A DNA stretch of 64,000 nt from Doryteuthis pealeii (lineage: Eukaryota > Mollusca > Cephalopoda > Myopsida > Loliginidae), in NCBI GenBank assembly GCA_023376005.1, contig CM042157.1:55215732-55279731 (forward strand). Reading direction: 5' to 3'. The notes beneath the pieces were generated by a model. That model searched no databases. It had not been told where the DNA came from and worked only from the letters and a program-made list of their open reading frames with translations. Every line of letters begins with the position of its first letter. Positions within the stretch are counted from its first letter, which is position 1. This document shows positions 1 to 12,900 of this stretch, piece by piece. A program made the position numbers and the translations under genes.

Positions 1-470
1 GCAAATTGCCAACATAATATGTTGGTGCCAAAACCAAAAACTTTACTTATCACGGAGCACCCATTGAGGGTAGTCGTGTAAATAGCGGTCCCTAAACTTC
101 ACTCATCACTTAGCCCAAAACTAGGGCTTACTTCTACGGACCGTTGACCTGGACGGAGGCATTTTTTCACAGCACAAAAGCATACTATAGAAGGCGGAAG
201 ACCAAATAGTCCACTTGAAAAGAGCCCATTCACAGTCATTTAAGGAACTGTTACCCGGGGTGAGAAGCTTCTAAAATAGCATCCCCCATCACTTATCACA
301 GAACCGGTTACGAGGAAGAACGAGAAACATCCGAAGAAACGTCCTATCAACTTTGCAACAAGCAACAGAATACCCCTCTTATCACCACTACTCCAAGAAC
401 ATTACTTAACTCAGATAAGTCTTGTAGCAAATACCAATAAAATTTGCAACAAGTTCTTGTATTATTTGTC
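1..470 (+). mobile_element. LTR-retroelement-like stretch (uncertain)
   Basis: This stretch is richer in G and C than its surroundings. It holds TTGGTGCCAAAACC near 22-35, similar to the primer-binding site of BEL/Pao-type LTR elements, repeated CATCACTTA words, and an AATAAA near 437. I see no gag, protease or polymerase reading frame. It could be an LTR plus leader remnant or an unrelated dispersed repeat. Confidence 0.25.
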
Positions 471-699
471 AATGCATGTATTAAATTTCCATTGTGTGTT
501 TGTCTTCTTTGTCCGACAATTTGCCTACAATTACGGAGATATAAGAGCTCCCTTGAAACCCGTAAATACTCTTAATTATCAGAGAATAATAACAACCTGT
601 ATATACACCTACTCCGTAAAAATTGTAAGGTTCTACAAAAAGGAACAGAAGTTACAGTCATTTACCTAATTTACTTAAATTATTCATGTGTCAAATTAT

Positions 700-2166
700 T
701 AGCGAGGTGTAATAAAACCCCGGTAAAAAAGAAAATAATACTTTTATTGTTTCATTTATAGATTTTATGGATACATACAGTAACTAACATAAAATTAAAT
801 TGAAATAAAAAAAGTAAAAAGAATTCAAAAATGATAGTGAAGTTAGTTAATATGAGATATGTGATCCTTTTTTAAAATCACTTGGAAAAGGCGCTGGTCT
901 ATCGAACATGTCAACTTCTGGATCTCCTCTGATGTAATTTCACATGATACATTGACTATTTCCTGCCACAAGTCATCTTTGCTTCTAGATTGGCGTCCAT
1001 TCTCATAAACACATTGCTTCAGAATGCTCTACAAGTTTTCAATTGGGTTTAAGTCTGGAGAATTGGCCGGCCAGTTCATCTTCCTAGGTCCACAGAAGCC
1101 TAATTTTAGCAGATACTCCATAGTTTTATGCGCTGAATGCAAAGGAGCATTATCTTGCATAAATATGATGGTGCTCGTGAATATGATTTTCTGCATTTTT
1201 AGACAAGATTCCAGGTGCTCTTTGAGGAAGGCTATATAAGCATCTGTGGTTATTTTCGCACCGTCAGACGCTCTCCACGGACCAACCATGAAACCTCCAA
1301 TAATACCAGCCTTAATGATAATACCTCCTCCTTCTTGTTGGCGTCTAAAGTGGTGATGAGTATCTCATCCATTTATGACCCAACCTTTGCCCCAGCCATC
1401 AGGGCCATCAAGTGTTTCACGAGTTTCATTTGTGAACAGTACTTTTGAGAAAATGACCTTCATATTCTTATTTGCTCATTTCAAACATATTTGTATGTGT
1501 ATTTTTATCAATCAAGGCTTTGTCACTGGTTTCACTGATTCCCCGACCTTTTTCAGAAGATGACAGCGAGTACTTCTGGGCACTGTTGCTTCTCCAATGC
1601 TTCTGAAAAGTGCTCCACTCATTAGGCCTGGGTTATTTACAGCTTCACGTTTCATTCGTGACAAAGGACATCGGGAAACAACCCTCGAGTGACCCTTATC
1701 GGCCCTCTTACGTACCTTCATAGGAGTTGCAACAAATCTTTTCACAGTTTGGTGATATCTTCCAATTATTTTGGATATTTCTAATGCAGACTTGCCTTTG
1801 GAAAGTTCAGATGTTATTATATCTTTCTCAGAAGGTGTCAAGTCACATTTGCGACCCATAATTGCATGAGTATAATGACACTTGTTTAATGTCTGGGACA
1901 CTTCTATATCATGTTGATATTGCAAATGGCCATTGTTTGTTTCCTGTTGCGCAGAACAATACAGTTTTTATACAGCCTGTGCATACACCTATTTCCATTA
2001 TACTGTGAAAATCTCGTTAAATTCCAATCAGTATTTTTTGTACAAAATGAAAAAATGTCACTGCATTAATAATTTGAAATGCAGTGTATGTTGAATAATA
2101 AACCTTACTTGGTCACATTCCATGAGAGTATCTTGGCCAGCCTATGAACTTTTCAGCCAACCCCTG
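700..2166 (-). mobile_element. Tc1-like element remnant
   Basis: The transposase relic sits in an element whose 5' end appears to be at 2166, reading CAGGGGTTGGCTGAAAAGTT inward and flanked by TA at 2167-2168. I cannot find the matching inverted repeat on the left side, so that border is a guess and the end may be deleted or eroded. Confidence 0.55.
843..1859 (-). pseudogene. Decayed Tc1-like transposase
   Basis: A single reading frame of 339 codons from MGRKCDLTPSE to a TAA at 843-845 can be followed without any frameshift, matching the usual Tc1 transposase length. The N-terminal helix-turn-helix is followed by FTNETRETLDGPDGW, MQDNAPLHSAHKT and NWPANSPDLNPIEN, the three blocks carrying the DDE catalytic residues. 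It is broken by nonsense codons near 1514, about 1471 and 1373, and by TAG in place of the tryptophan after NPIENL. The first catalytic aspartate is asparagine (FTNE instead of FSDE). It inserted in the DNAH6-like intron on the same strand and cannot be active. Confidence 0.9.
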
Positions 2167-2169
2167 TAG

Positions 2170-2835
2170 CCTGGAAAGTGTTTAACAACAACTGAAACAT
2201 GTTTTAAATAAAGGTATTCATCCTATGAAAAAAATCTGTTTTAATTGGATTTATATTTCTAGTAAGATATGAAGAGGAAATATGGGTTACTTTAATACTC
2301 CCAAGGGAAACTGTTTATATCTATATTCCCTGCTTCATTTTGAGAAGCCCAGGTTTATAAAGAATGATAGAAATAATATGTGATTAGTAGATGCATAAAT
2401 ATCTTATTATGAGGAATTGGTTGGCATTTTTTTTTTTAGAAAGATAAAGATTTTTAGTTTTTCTGCATCATTTACAAATGCAAAGAAAATTTGAAAGCAA
2501 AAAAAAATCTTTAGATAAAATTTTCAAAAGAAATTTAGAGTAAATAGCAAGAAGGAATTATTAAATTTTAATGAATTATTTTTTCATATTTATAAATAAG
2601 AATATTGCAAATAGAAATTCCACTAAAGATTAGCCATTTTTGAGAGGAGTTTTTAGAGCTTCAGTTTGAATTCATTTTTTTTTTAGTAGTATTAATATTT
2701 ACTAGTTGTGTATCACCAACTAATTGTAGTTAGAAAGCTACAATGTTATTAAAAATCAATAGATGTTAACAGTAAAAATCTAAAATCTTAACAACTAGCC
2801 ACTTCAAAAATATATTAATTTAAAATAGTTTTTCT
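2170..2835. other. AT-rich intron, nothing recognised
   Basis: Low-complexity AT-rich sequence with A and T runs. No exon, RNA gene or repeat family member is visible to me. Confidence 0.5.
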
Positions 2836-3072
2836 TGTTTAGCTCAGTTGGTAGAGAATTTGCCTAGGAACCACAAGGTTTCAGGTTCAATACTGGCTCT
2901 TGCCAATTTAGTATATGAATAACATAGTGTGGATCTGTACAGTAAAGTGGAGATCAGATGGTAGGTGTGGTGCTCCATGTGACACAAAAACAATCTCCTT
3001 GGTCTAGCGCTATTGAAAAGGGAATAGACTCCCTTGCTGTTCGGCTGATACTGATATTAGGCCACTCTACCA
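2836..3072 (+). repeat. tRNA-derived SINE, family A
   Basis: The head has a box-A-like TTAGCTCAGTTGGTAGAG and a box-B-like GGTTCAATAC. The body word GGTCTAGCGCTATTGAAAAG and the end GGCTGATAC are shared with copies near 11.9 kb (minus) and 41.8 kb (plus). The tRNA-like part does not fold as a full tRNA and is followed by about 160 bases of unrelated body, so it is a SINE and not a tRNA gene. Confidence 0.85.
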
Positions 3073-3775
3073 TCTTTACAATTAGTATTTAGCAATTATA
3101 CAAAAAAATAAACTGTCTTGAATATTAAAAGTAATTTTTTTTTTTAATTGAATTTATAGATTTTAAATTTAAACATTTTCCCATGAAATGTTAAAATACT
3201 AATATCAAAAGTAACCGAACTGGACAACAAAGAGTTTAATTTTTGTTGTATAATGTGATTCTGAAATGTCCTCAGCAAAAGATATGAGAAATTTTGGGAT
3301 GAAAAAATGTTTACATATGATGAATAAAAATTTGTAATGTGGAATTATTTGTATTATTCAGACTATTGTCCTCGTCTTCATTGTTATCTGTACAATAGTC
3401 TGTATAATATAAATAATACTAATTATCAAGCCTCATCTCAAACATTCAGAGAAATTGTAATGTGGACTTTAAAGAATTGCTTGAGGTGGTTTCTTTTTTG
3501 TCTATGTCTTCCTGGATTAGTTTACTTTTTCCTTTTCTTATCCATTCAGAAATGTTTGTCTCTCATAGGCATTTGTGCATTTCTTAAATAAGTATAATGC
3601 TACCACCATCCCATTTTAAGTTTGATGTGGTTTTCTTTTCACATTATAAACCAGTAAATATAGAGTTATGAAATTGAGGATGAATATCTAAAGAAAATAA
3701 TATATGAATATTTTTCCTAGAAACAATAATCACTTTGTTTAGATGTGAAGAAGACAAAAATATAATTGCAAATAC
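3073..3775. other. AT-rich intron, nothing recognised
   Basis: This is the start of the intron after exon 17. It contains a short direct echo (ACTATTGTCCTCG / CAATAGTCTG) but no coding or repeat signature that I can name. Confidence 0.45.
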
Positions 3776-3938
3776 CTTTGATACATTTTCCACAATTTCT
3801 GGATAGAATTTTGGATGATCAATGTAAGGTTTTAGCTTTCTCAGCATGGAATCTGGAATGTGATTCTTATCATAATCTCTCAGATGTTTCAAAAAATTAG
3901 GATCAGCCAATAAGGATTTTGCAGATGGCCAATCAGCC
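3776..3938 (-). CDS. DNAH6: Dynein exon 17: microtubule-binding domain start
   Basis: Completes the lysine codon, then [38 protein letters not shown] and a final VENVSK in phase 0. DWPSAK and NFLK are landmarks of the microtubule-binding domain. The donor is GTATTTG. The following exon, expected to begin with a short cysteine-rich helix before MCMWV, is not found between 1 and 3775, so the gene continues beyond the left end. Confidence 0.96.
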
Positions 3939-6900
3939 CTAAATTTAGAAAGAAAAAATTGAACATACTCATCAATAAAAAATGATAAATATGTGTTTTG
4001 TTACAGGGGAGACAAAGACAAGATGAAGAGATAACAAATAGTTCATTGGAAAGGAAAAAGTCAGACATGTGGTCAAAGAAAAAATACCACTCACTTTATT
4101 ACAATGTTTCAAACTCTCTCTAGATCAGTCTCAAAAACAGAGGGATGGGAAGTAGTATTTTTTAGTCAATGAGGGGTTTGCTAATGGGAAAGGGGGGGGG
4201 TACTAGCTCTGATATTTAAGTTGTTCCTTGTCAATCTGACAATAGCTCACTAACTTATTTCAAAATTCCCCAAATCTTGTGTGACAATTTTTTTGCACCT
4301 ACTACAGGAATTCTCATTGTTGCTATTTTGTTGTCAGTCACACAACCGGTTATCAGGTTCATTGATGTTAGGAGTGGTCATTATACAGCTGAGCACAAAG
4401 TTCACTGATGGTGGGGAAGCACTTACTGCATTACACATGTATAAAATACAGATTCATTCATTTCAACAACATATCAAACCTATCCAAGGTTATTTTATGT
4501 CTAGAAGGTAGGCAAACACATTCATTGTACATTTATATTTATATCTAGCAATGAAGGGGCACTCCACACTCCCCAGATCTTCAGAACTGGAGCCTCACTA
4601 TCAGATTCAGTTTAGTATAATACCCAATACAACCCTTTTTTAGGGGAAGAGGGGTCTTGCTCAGGATACAGTCAACATATTCTAAACCCCATTGACAGGG
4701 TCCTCTAATATATGGAGGGTTTTTTTTGTTTGTTTGTTTTCTTAACAATCATAAATTTACAAAATTATTCATTTACTGCAGTTTGACAATTTTTAAACTA
4801 TACAAAAAACAATACTTGAATACAACATTAAAAGTGAAATAATTTAAATGAAGTGTTCCTTACTTTTGATGCATCAGTATACACACAGCCTCCATGACTG
4901 TCATGACAAGCTCAGGGGGACTAGCAAAGACTCTTATTTCAGCAATATCACTTTTATCCAAAGAATCTAAAGCCTGCAAAACAAGAACAACATTTTTATT
5001 GGGTGTATGAAAGAAAATGTGGTTGACTAAGAAAACATTGTATATGATAAATATAAATAAATAATAAAGGTTTGCAATGGGAAAATTTCAACCATTATAC
5101 AAGTTTTTAACAGACGCACCATTAACCCCTCTCACTGAGCTGATTACATTTTTGTGTACTAACATGCAGATACTGAATTATTAATCCTTAGTAATAAATT
5201 ATAGCTTCAAGTAACTTAAAACACAGTTATATGGTATCAAATAGTGTCATACCCAAGACACAAAGATCATGAAGTAGAATAAAAATTATACAATCTAAAC
5301 TGCCCATTCCAGGAAGTCTGCAAAACACACTTGTATCCATTGGGCTGCCAAAGGCACCAAAAGACACCGATTTTTTGCTGTTAAACTTTTAGCAGAAATA
5401 GAATTATGAGACATTTTAGTTCCATATCTTATCTGTGGTTTTATTTTTGTATTTTATTATTTTATTTACTTAAACTTTATTAATCCTCAATAAGTCTTTG
5501 TCTTGGATACATCAGTTCATAAACTAAAGTCTTTCTCAAAGACAAGAACCAACTGACAATCACAGTTGTTATTTACTAAACTTTCTATGCATTATGGAAC
5601 AAGTGCATAAAAAGTAGCATAGTAGTACTGGTAATACATGCACAATATTTGATTTGTATAATAATAAACAAAGTGTTAGTATCTTACTTTTTGGTTGTCT
5701 GTTGTTGTTTTTTTTTTTTGTTTTTTTTTTGTTTAATGGCATATTAACTTTCATGGGGTATTTAATGCTAAAGCCATCCTTGTAGAAAAACAGTAGTGGT
5801 ATTATTTAACCCACACTTGGAGGTATGACGGGGTTCATACATTTCCCAAGGGTATTAATCTGAAAGTGGACATAATCTGGAGTTTGAACTCACTTGCTAT
5901 GATGTTGCAGTCCGGCACATTAGCCAATGCATCACAGTGACTTGGCCCTTACTTTTTGCACACTCTTTGTATTTTCTACTAAGTATAAAACAATGATACT
6001 TTCAAAGTTTTCTACCAAGTTTCATTTAAATAGGTTTTGTAATAGGAAAATACAAAGTAAAATAAAATTAAAAAAAAGAAACACAAAATTTGTAAGTCAC
6101 TGGTGAATTTTTGGAAACTTGTTTTTACTAGATTTGTGTGCTGTCTGTATAAAGAATACACAAAAAATCTTAACTGGCCATGGCATGAGTGTAGCCCCTT
6201 AGTGTATTTAGGAGTTAAACATGTATCATGAGATTAATCTCTCATTACAGATAGGTAAATTGGTTTTACTCTTGCTCTTTACTCTTTTTCGTACTGTAAA
6301 TCTGTATGGGAATACTGCAGACTTGTACGTAAATTCAATTTCAGCATGCAATCTGTCCATTTTGTATTATAGCTCTATATCTGATTTTTGTGTCTTTCTT
6401 CATGTAATTGTTGTCATATATATTTCCACTTAAATGCATAATTTAACACAAACTATGACACAGAGATACAGAATTTTCATAAAAATCTAATACTCATTGA
6501 AAACTTTATTAAATTCACTATGTCAACACTGAAAACTTTCTAGATCAGTTATGAGCTACAGACCATATGTGACCCATGGTGCTTTCTGAATAGCCCACCT
6601 ATGACTTTAAAAAAATCAATTTTTCTCTATTTCTAAAGCAGATGTTTATGTTTATGGACTTCTGTAGTTCAAATGGTTAAAGTATCTTTAATATTAAATT
6701 TCCTTTAATTTTTTATTAGTGTAGTCCGCCTGATGATAAGCCATGTCACATATAGCCAATTTCTTGAAAATGATTACCCCATGCCTGTTCTAGACTAACA
6801 GTCAAGTCATGCTAAAAGCACCAGTTCTTGTCAGATCACCAAAGTTAATCTTGTTTAGTTCTGAGATAGATGAACCTTTAGTGACAGCAGGTATTATAAA

Positions 6901-9900
6901 CAATCTGAGGCCAGTGTGCCAAACTAAGCAAAGCTTAGTAAATAACAACTGTCTGAAGTTAAACACTGATAAGTGTTTGGTTTAATGGTATATCAAACTT
7001 CATGGTTTATTTCATGCCAAAGCCATCCTTGTAGAAGAACAGTAGTGATACTATTAAACCCATAGCTGGGAGGGATAAAGGAGTCCATACCTTTCCAAAA
7101 GTTATTAGTCCAAAAGTGAATATAATAGCACAACTAGAGTTCAAACTCGCTAACTACAATGTTACATTCCAGCATGTTAGCCACTACACCAGGGGGACAC
7201 CCACCCCGCTCCCAGTAATGGGTAAGTTCAATGGGTGAAAGTTTAGTAAATAACAATTGTGGTTGTCAGTTAGCTCTTGTCTTTGAGCAGGACTTCAATC
7301 AGTGAACTGATCTACTCGAGACAAAGATTTGTGGTGGTTAATAAATTTTAAATGAAAATAGGAAAATAGGAAATAAAGCCAATAATAAAATATGAAAATA
7401 AAAACTAAAATAAATAATAAGATATGATAAAATAGAATGAAATAAAATATCCCACAATTCTACTTCAGCATGAATAAAAGACAGACTCAATTCTTGTCTT
7501 GGCAACCCACTGGACAACACGTGCATACTATGTAACTTTTTATAATATTCATCAACAGCAATAAGTTAGTGAATTTGTTGGAGTTTCGCCTTAGGCATTC
7601 AAAAATATTATTACACCTTGCACGTTTGTGTTTGTCCATTATTTTATGATGCAGTCAATAAGGATCTTCTGGCTGTTACAAGAAGTATTGCATACCCACC
7701 ATTGCTTTGTGTTTACAGCTTTCACATTGTTTTAATTCAGATCAATTTATGCCTATCTGTACCCTATTTTTGTACATCCCTTGTACATAAATTAATTTAC
7801 TTTTAACAGTAAAAATCAGAGTTCCCAACAAACATTGATGATAAATTAAAATCACTTTTAATATACTGTATTTAATTGATTTGGAAAAAAATCACTACCT
7901 TTTGTCAGTAGTTATATGTAATTTAACAAGTACAGAGGAAAAAGTTACTGTTTTTAGACATTTTTAAGGTTATTTTAAGGGCAGATTATTTACAAGGGTA
8001 TGCAAAGGACAGATCATTTACAGGGGTATTTGGAAGAGAGATTATGGATATTTAGAGGACTAACACCCCAGCAAATTATCCAAGATCAATAACAGTCCAT
8101 TTTGAACTTCAGTTTGTTTCATTATACTGGTGTACTGGGTGTAATATATGCATAACTTTTTAAAATCTATTTATTGAAATGTGCATCTATCATGGTAAAG
8201 AACAATGAATAAAACAATCTTTTTAAATACTGTTGCACATATACTTATGAATAATAGATACAAAATGAAATTTCATCCTATAAATGTTAAAACCAAACAA
8301 TAAAATGCAGATTCAAAATTTGCTTAACAACTGTATATTACTTGAATGAAAACTGATCCAAGTAATTGCTTTTCCATCTTCTAAAGTCTGACAACAAAGT
8401 CTCTCCATTTGCAAGAATATGACAGCAGTCATCAACTTATCTGCAATACCACATTCCAAAGCGTTTTGTCTTTTTTCTTTTCACACATGGTCTTTTATGC
8501 ATAGCTGATCATGAAAAAATTTGCATACATGCTAACCATTCTCACTAATTCTCCTGGCTTTGAGATTGTGGTTTCTTAAATATTGAGAGCTCTACAATGT
8601 ACAGTAACATAGTCTTGAAATTTTTTGTAAAGACAGAATCAGATATTATTAATAATTTTAATTCATATTCTCTTTCATCCTAATTTTTTTTGGGGGGGGT
8701 TCATTTTTTTGGTACAGGTCCAAAATAGCCCACTGACAAAATTGACTTATTAAAAGACATCAAAGCTGATCAATCTGTGTCACTCAGTGTTGTGCCATGA
8801 AATCTTTGACGAGTAATCGTTAAACACTTTCAATCACCAAATCAATCTTGAGCCTATTGCCATTGTGGCAAAGTTCATAATTCCACCAGTCAAATTTTTT
8901 TTCTGACATATTTCATTCACTGCTATGTTTTCAGTTCTTGGTTTTTCTCATCATTGCCAGTGTAATATCTTATATTTATATTAAAGATGACTACATATAA
9001 CTCTTAGGGCTCATCAAATAAAAATACGTTAATAAGGCAGATCTGGATATATTTTATCTACAACCATGTATAAGACAGTGTTTACAAGTTCCCCATTTTT
9101 ATCACAACTCAATCCATCAACCAATGACAACAAAGAATAATACAAATCTGCATTGTTCCTTTTTGTTATTGATTGAATAGCTTGAATGAATTTTAAAAAA
9201 CAAAATACAAAAACAAAGCAACTAAAAAATTAAGATGAAAGAAAATATTAGCCAAAATTATTGATATAATGGTTGACAATGCTTTAAATAAAAACAAAAA
9301 ATTAAAGTGTCAGATGTATTAAACCTATTTGTTTATATTAAGAAAGACATTTTCAGATAGGGTTTTCTCTCTTAAAATTGTCAGAGATCATTACAATTGT
9401 GACACTATGACTAGTGTAGAATTTATAAGTAAAATATGACTGGTAAGTTATAAACAATGTACAATTATTGTTGGAATGAGATTAACCTTATTGATTTATA
9501 TGATTGATTGATTCTAAAAGCAGTTCAACTTGCCAAGGGTTAGGGAATCCCATTCATATTTACATTTTTTGTGGAGTTGTTTCTTAAGGCTTTTTTTTTT
9601 CAAATGGCCCAGTATAATAATCTTTAAACAAATTTATTTGACCCATAGATTGCACTCTAACAGGTACTACCATTTCGGGTCAGAGTGGACCTAGGAGTAA
9701 TGGCAATGAATAGATCTCCATATCTCCAGAACTGGGGCTTCATTATCAGATGCAGTGTAGTGTCATACCCAGGATACTCCTCTGCAAGGGATACAGTCAG
9801 CATACTTGAAGCCCTCAGACAGGGCAGGATATATTTGTATTAAACATATTTTTTCATATAAGAAACACATTTCTTGACAGTGTCTTCTCTCTTAGAATTA

Positions 9901-12900
9901 TCAAATATAATTGTTATATTCTTGATATGTGGGTTTTACAAGTAAAATAAGACTGGCAAGAAAGTAAAATCTACAATTAATAGCTGGGTGGAATGATATT
10001 AAATATGAAGAAGTTGCAGAGGAAGTAAAAGGCAGGTTGAACTGCCAGCTACCTTTAATAAGGCTACCGATCCCCATCAAAAAGACAATGCTGGTTGGAT
10101 CATCTGCATGCAAAAAAATGGTTGCAATGGCGGGCTGAGAGGTGTCTAGGATTAGTTTATGCAAATGATCTGTGATTTGCATAATGAAATTACTTATGTT
10201 TCTTGGTTTGATATAAACAGACAGATTCCTGTTTCAAGCATCAGTCACCGCCAGGAGAACTAGTGTACAAGAATGTTGTGATTCTGATTTCCTTTTTGTT
10301 TGCCTGTGCTTTCTATGTCCTGGTTATGATTGACCCTTGTTTGTGCTGTGTTGAATTCTTTGTCATCTTTGCTGTGAACATGCCTCTGCTTTGTTTTTGT
10401 TTTTTGCTTTGTTTTTGTTTGTCTCTGGTGCTGCTGTTCATCCATCCCTCTTCATGTTATGGGAGCAGAAAAACAATTTCAGAAGTCTAGGTAATTTGGC
10501 TTTTGAAAATAAATCACAAGTATCTGAGGTGATTTTTTTCTGTATAGAATAAAATCCTTTGTTGAAATGAGAGAAATATGATTTAGTTGGGCTTTACAGG
10601 GGCTCACAGATAATAACAGGGAATCAAAATCTTTTGATAAACCTAAAGAACACAAGGAAAAGAAATGATAACTAACCTAAGATTTTATAAAAAACAGAAT
10701 AGGACAAATCATAAATAGAAGACAAAAGTGCATCTTACCTTTATTGCTCCTTCCAATGCAGGTAGTGCTTCATCAAGATCTCTTTGGGCATCTTCAGCAA
10801 TGGCTTCTGTTTCAAGGGCTTTTGATTTGGCAATGGCTTCATCCTTTAATACTTTTTCTCTTACCTAAACACAAAAATATAATTAGTTCATTTTAAAAGA
10901 CACCAAGTTTATAACTTTTGTCAACATTAAAAAGAAAACAAACATATACCATCAGTTTCTAAGCTATTTATTGTTTATATATGAGAAATATATAAAACTA
11001 ACAACTGAAACATTACTGATTTCTTTCTGAATGATTGTTTGTGACAAGTTTACTTTTGAAGCAGACAGTTTTGCATGATATTCTTTGGTTATCTTTATTA
11101 TTGTCTTTACATTTTTTTACTATTTCTGCCTTTTAATGCAATTATCACTTGTTTAATAAATACGCATATATATATATATATATATATACACTAGACCCAT
11201 TAACCTATAATAATCCTATTGTAACATTGATCCATATCAATTCTGATCCTTCTATTTAGGATGGAGTTAAGGGTTATAGTCAGCATTTTATATTTCTTTC
11301 CATTATATTGAGAATTTTGATAAATGAAGATGTTCTACTCCTTCTCGATGTTTATGCTGTAAGGCCATAGGTCTAGCATTTCTATTGGTTGGCCAATCAG
11401 AGCGGTATGTTCAGGGGTCTGGACCCCATAAAAGAAGACTCCGAAGAGGGAACAGATCAGATTGAAAGCTGGTTCCATAGCTACGAGACTCATGGCCCTT
11501 GCTGCCACTTTCCGCTACCTTGTCACTCAGTCATGAATTTGACAATTTTAGCCAGAAGTAAAACAAAACAATGTGGGCACAGGAAGTCTGAACGAGCAGG
11601 TTCACCAACCTATAAGTGGGCTGCAGCACAACATGCACTTATAGGACCACAGTACAAAAAATCCTGAATCTTTCACACAAGTTCTATATAATTCAATCTA
11701 GATTTAAGTTCACAGTTTTCCTTCTCGTTAATTTGCCATAATAGATTCATACCTTTCCCAAGGGTATTAGTGCTATGTGAAATGCAGTCTCATCCAGGAC
11801 TTGAAATCAGGTCTCTGTGTCCATTTCCTATGACGATAACCATTACACAATGAGCACCTTCATGATATATAAAAGTAAAGTAAAATTGGTGAAGTGACTT
11901 ATTGTCGGTATCAGCTGGACAGTGAAAGAATCAATCCCCTTTTTTCTAGCACTAGACCAGGGAGATTGTTTTTTTTCCTGAGGTGGAGCACTACACCTAC
12001 CATCAGCTCCCTACTTTACTGCACAGATCAAATTACCCAATCTATGCTACTCATACTGAGTTAGTGGGGACCAGTATCGAACTTTGAACCTTATGATTCC
12101 TTGGCAGGTGCTCTACTGACTGAGCTAAACAAGCCCATAAACCATGATATATATATTGAATGAAATATTCATCAACTGACCTCATCTGCAGAACTTTGGT
12201 CAGTAGCCAAATTCTCCAAAAGTTCCATAGTATCTGCAGACCTTTGTTTTAGTTCTGGTTCCAATGCAACCAATTCCAATTTCATATGCTCAACTAAGAC
12301 GTTAGTCTCTTCAATTTTGTTCAAACCATTCTGAATACGACTGTGAGATTGCTTTATTTCCCTAAAATAAAAAAGCACCATAAGAACAGTTTATAAACAA
12401 AAATAGCTTAAGAAATAAGATGATAATTCATTTTATATTATTCTTAAATCAATAACCATCTTTATAGCATTGATAAAAATACTTATATCATAATTACAGA
12501 GTAGAAGTAATGCAGAATCGGAAATCACCATATAATAAAATAAATGGTTATATTGTTGGGATGAATAAATAAAGTTTAAAATAAAAATAAATAAATAAAT
12601 CTTAATACAAAAATAAAAAATAAAACCAATAATAAAATACAATAAAAATAAATATCATGCAATTCCACTTCTACTGAATATTAAACTTTCAGAAAACAAA
12701 TTTTTGTTCATTTCTTTTTCCAAGGGAAAAGGATATATCTTGCTGTATTAGAAAGAGGATTCTTCCCATGGAGAAGGTGATGTTTATCCACCTTTTGAGA
12801 ATGAATTATGGGACATGCTCAAGTTTATAGACAATTGATTTTAACAGCATGTCAACTAGTTTAAGGTAATTTTATGCTTTGAGGTTAGGGAATTGCATTC

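Noticed and set aside
2836..2905. A true tRNA gene at the family A heads
   Set aside because: Box A and box B are good, but the acceptor and anticodon stems do not pair and the same body follows in every copy, as in a SINE.
10263..10490. Hydrophobic 75-codon open frame on the plus strand
   Set aside because: Its cysteine and leucine richness comes from TTTGTTTTTG low-complexity sequence; no start context or family resemblance.
11389..11667. 92-codon open frame on the plus strand
   Set aside because: It lies in the LTR-like island and has no protein-family features; the promoter-like elements explain the composition better.
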